This document shows positions 30,429 through 31,662 of a stretch of DNA of 31,662 nucleotides, piece after piece. Below the pieces are notes generated by a model, which saw nothing but the letters and a program-made list of their open reading frames with translations, was not told where the DNA came from and did no database searches. The position numbers and the translations under genes were made by a program. The DNA is from Brachybacterium sp. UMB0905 (GTDB taxonomy: Bacteria > Actinomycetota > Actinomycetes > Actinomycetales > Dermabacteraceae): positions 11,009 through 42,670 of the forward strand of contig NZ_PNHL01000001.1 of assembly GCF_002871795.1 (NCBI RefSeq), written 5' to 3'. Numbering within the stretch: the stretch's first letter is position 1; every line of letters starts with the position of its first letter.

Positions 30429-31435
30429 GCCGCCAGGGCAGCATCGTGGTGGTCGGGTCCGTGAACGCGGACCTGATCACCACGGTGGCCCGGCATCCGC
30501 TGCCGGGCGAGACGCTGCACGGCACCGGCGGGCACGTGCTGCCCGGCGGGAAGGGCGCGAACCAGGCGGTGGCCGCGGCACGGCTGGGCGGCCAGGTGAC
30601 GATGGTCGGCGCGGTGGGCGATGACGCTAACGCCCAGCCGGCCCTTTCGGGGCTGCGCGCTTCCGGCGCGGACCTCACGCGGGTCCGCACCGTCCCCGGG
30701 CCGACGGGCCTGGCGGTGATCACCGTGGATGAGGCCGGGGAGAACACGATCATCGTGGTCGCCGGCGCGAACGGCGAGGTGTCCGTGGCCGACGACGTGG
30801 AGCCTGCCGCGGACCTGCTCGAGGCCGCGGCAGTGGTGGTCAGCCAGTGCGAGGTGCCGCGCGCGGTGGTGGATGCGCTGCCGGGGCATGTGCGCGGCCG
30901 CTTCATCCTGAACCCCTCCCCCGTCATGGAGCTGAACCGGCAGACGCTGCTCGCGGCAGATCCGCTTGTTGTCAACGAGCACGAGGCGGAGCTGGTGCTG
31001 CAGCTGCTGGGCGGTGGCTCCGACGGGTCGCCGGCCGGGGCCGTGCGGGCGCTGCTCGGCGCTGGGGTGCGGTCCGTGGTGCTGACGCTCGGCGCCGCGG
31101 GGTCGCTCGTGGCGGAGGGTGCGCGCGGGGCCCGTGGCGCCGGAGCGGCCGATGGGTCGGTCCGCACCGGGGCTGCGAGTTCGCTCGGGTCTGGGGCTGT
31201 GGATGCTCCGGTCACCGCGGTCGAGGCGGTGCGGGTCCAGGCTGTGGACACGACCGGCGCGGGCGATGCCTTCACCGGCGCGCTCGCGGTGCGTCTGGCC
31301 GCGGGCGATGACCTCGTGGCCGCCGCCCGCTACGCCACCCGCGTGAGCGCCTTCGCCGTCCAGGGCCACGGCGCCCAGCCGTCCTACCCCAGCAGCGAGG
31401 ATGCGCTGCCGGGTGGGGATGGTGAGGTGGAATGA
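30425..31435 (+). CDS. rbsK: Ribokinase
   Basis: This is a PfkB-family kinase that phosphorylates ribose to ribose 5-phosphate with ATP. The protein is 336 aa. GSVNADLI, GGKGANQAVAAARLGG and VDTTGAGDAFTGALA (catalytic D281) are diagnostic. It is about 30 residues longer than usual because of an Ala/Gly/Ser-rich insertion (about 231-265) just before the strand leading to the catalytic loop. The GTG start shares bases with the binding-protein stop (GTGA), and the stop overlaps the next start (ATGA). Confidence 0.95.
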   Translation: MSRQGSIVVVGSVNADLITTVARHPLPGETLHGTGGHVLPGGKGANQAVAAARLGGQVTMVGAVGDDANAQPALSGLRASGADLTRVRTVPGPTGLAVITVDEAGENTIIVVAGANGEVSVADDVEPAADLLEAAAVVVSQCEVPRAVVDALPGHVRGRFILNPSPVMELNRQTLLAADPLVVNEHEAELVLQLLGGGSDGSPAGAVRALLGAGVRSVVLTLGAAGSLVAEGARGARGAGAADGSVRTGAASSLGSGAVDAPVTAVEAVRVQAVDTTGAGDAFTGALAVRLAAGDDLVAAARYATRVSAFAVQGHGAQPSYPSSEDALPGGDGEVE

Positions 31436-31662
31436 GGCGCTCGGGGATCCTGCATGCGGAGCTGAACCGGCAGCTGAGCCTGCTGGGCCACACGGACACG
31501 GTGGTGCTGGGCGATGCCGGGCTGCCGATCCCGCGGCATGTGCCGGTGGTGGACCTGGCGGTGGTGCTGGGTCTGCCGCGGCTGCGACCCGTGCTCGACG
31601 CGCTGCTGGAGACGGTGGTGGTGGAGGGCGCGGTGCTCGCCGATGAGGCGCGCGGCGGCCCG
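31432..31662 (+). CDS. rbsD: D-ribose pyranase (3' end outside window)
   Basis: RbsD interconverts the pyranose and furanose forms of ribose so that ribokinase can use it. The first 77 codons are visible and begin MRRSGILHAELNRQLS. The family motifs LLGHTDTVVLGDAGLPIP, with the catalytic His, and VPVVDLAVVLGLP are intact. The ATG overlaps the ribokinase stop by 4 bp. The gene is cut by the window edge. Confidence 0.92.
   Translation, partial: MRRSGILHAELNRQLSLLGHTDTVVLGDAGLPIPRHVPVVDLAVVLGLPRLRPVLDALLETVVVEGAVLADEARGGP

Overview
The window is high-GC (roughly 70 % by eye) DNA from an actinobacterium. A Micrococcales member of the Brachybacterium/Dermabacter type is my best guess, but that is an inference. 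It rests on GC-rich codon use, an actinobacterial-type dcd gene, a seven-subunit-type Mrp antiporter with MrpA and MrpB fused, and several genes whose -10 hexamer lies exactly 6 nt before the start codon (leaderless transcription).

Layout. 1-3465 is core-like: a partial ABC-transporter ATPase (minus), a divergent NarL-type two-component pair (plus), then a small zincin metallopeptidase (minus). tRNA-Glu(UUC) lies at 3561-3633. From there to about 12304 runs an accessory block that looks like a degenerate genomic island. A diverged copy of the tRNA-Glu 3' end (17 of 18 bases) sits at 12287-12304. Inside the block are a DNA-binding protein with a sigma-region-4-like helix-turn-helix and four HNH-associated repeats, an OGG-fold glycosylase-like protein, a MazG-like pyrophosphohydrolase overlapping a GIY-YIG/DUF2075 helicase, an IS3-family element with a clear -1 frameshift site, a gene cut off by that element, a nucleotidyltransferase, a kinase fragment without its P-loop, and a methyltransferase. 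No integrase is visible.

12465-14828 is housekeeping: tRNA-Asp and tRNA-Phe, each with its own terminator, then formate-tetrahydrofolate ligase. 14973-21932 (minus) is a tightly overlapped Mrp Na+/H+ antiporter operon, mrpAB-C-D-E-F-G; MrpC, F and G carry long charged hydrophilic tails. Next come an ATG22/UMF1-type MFS transporter (plus), and dcd followed by an unknown gene (both minus). tRNA-Gly(CCC) and its terminator follow.

25577 to the end is a ribose-type operon: LacI repressor, ATPase, permease, binding lipoprotein, ribokinase, and a ribose pyranase cut by the window edge. Two palindromic LacI operators precede it. The genes would together sense, import, isomerise and phosphorylate ribose.

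The most interesting points are the OGG / MazG / GIY-YIG-helicase cluster inside a tRNA-bounded island, the leaderless promoter set, a tRNA-Phe with A instead of T at position 54, and covarying hairpins between the permease and binding-protein genes of the ribose operon.
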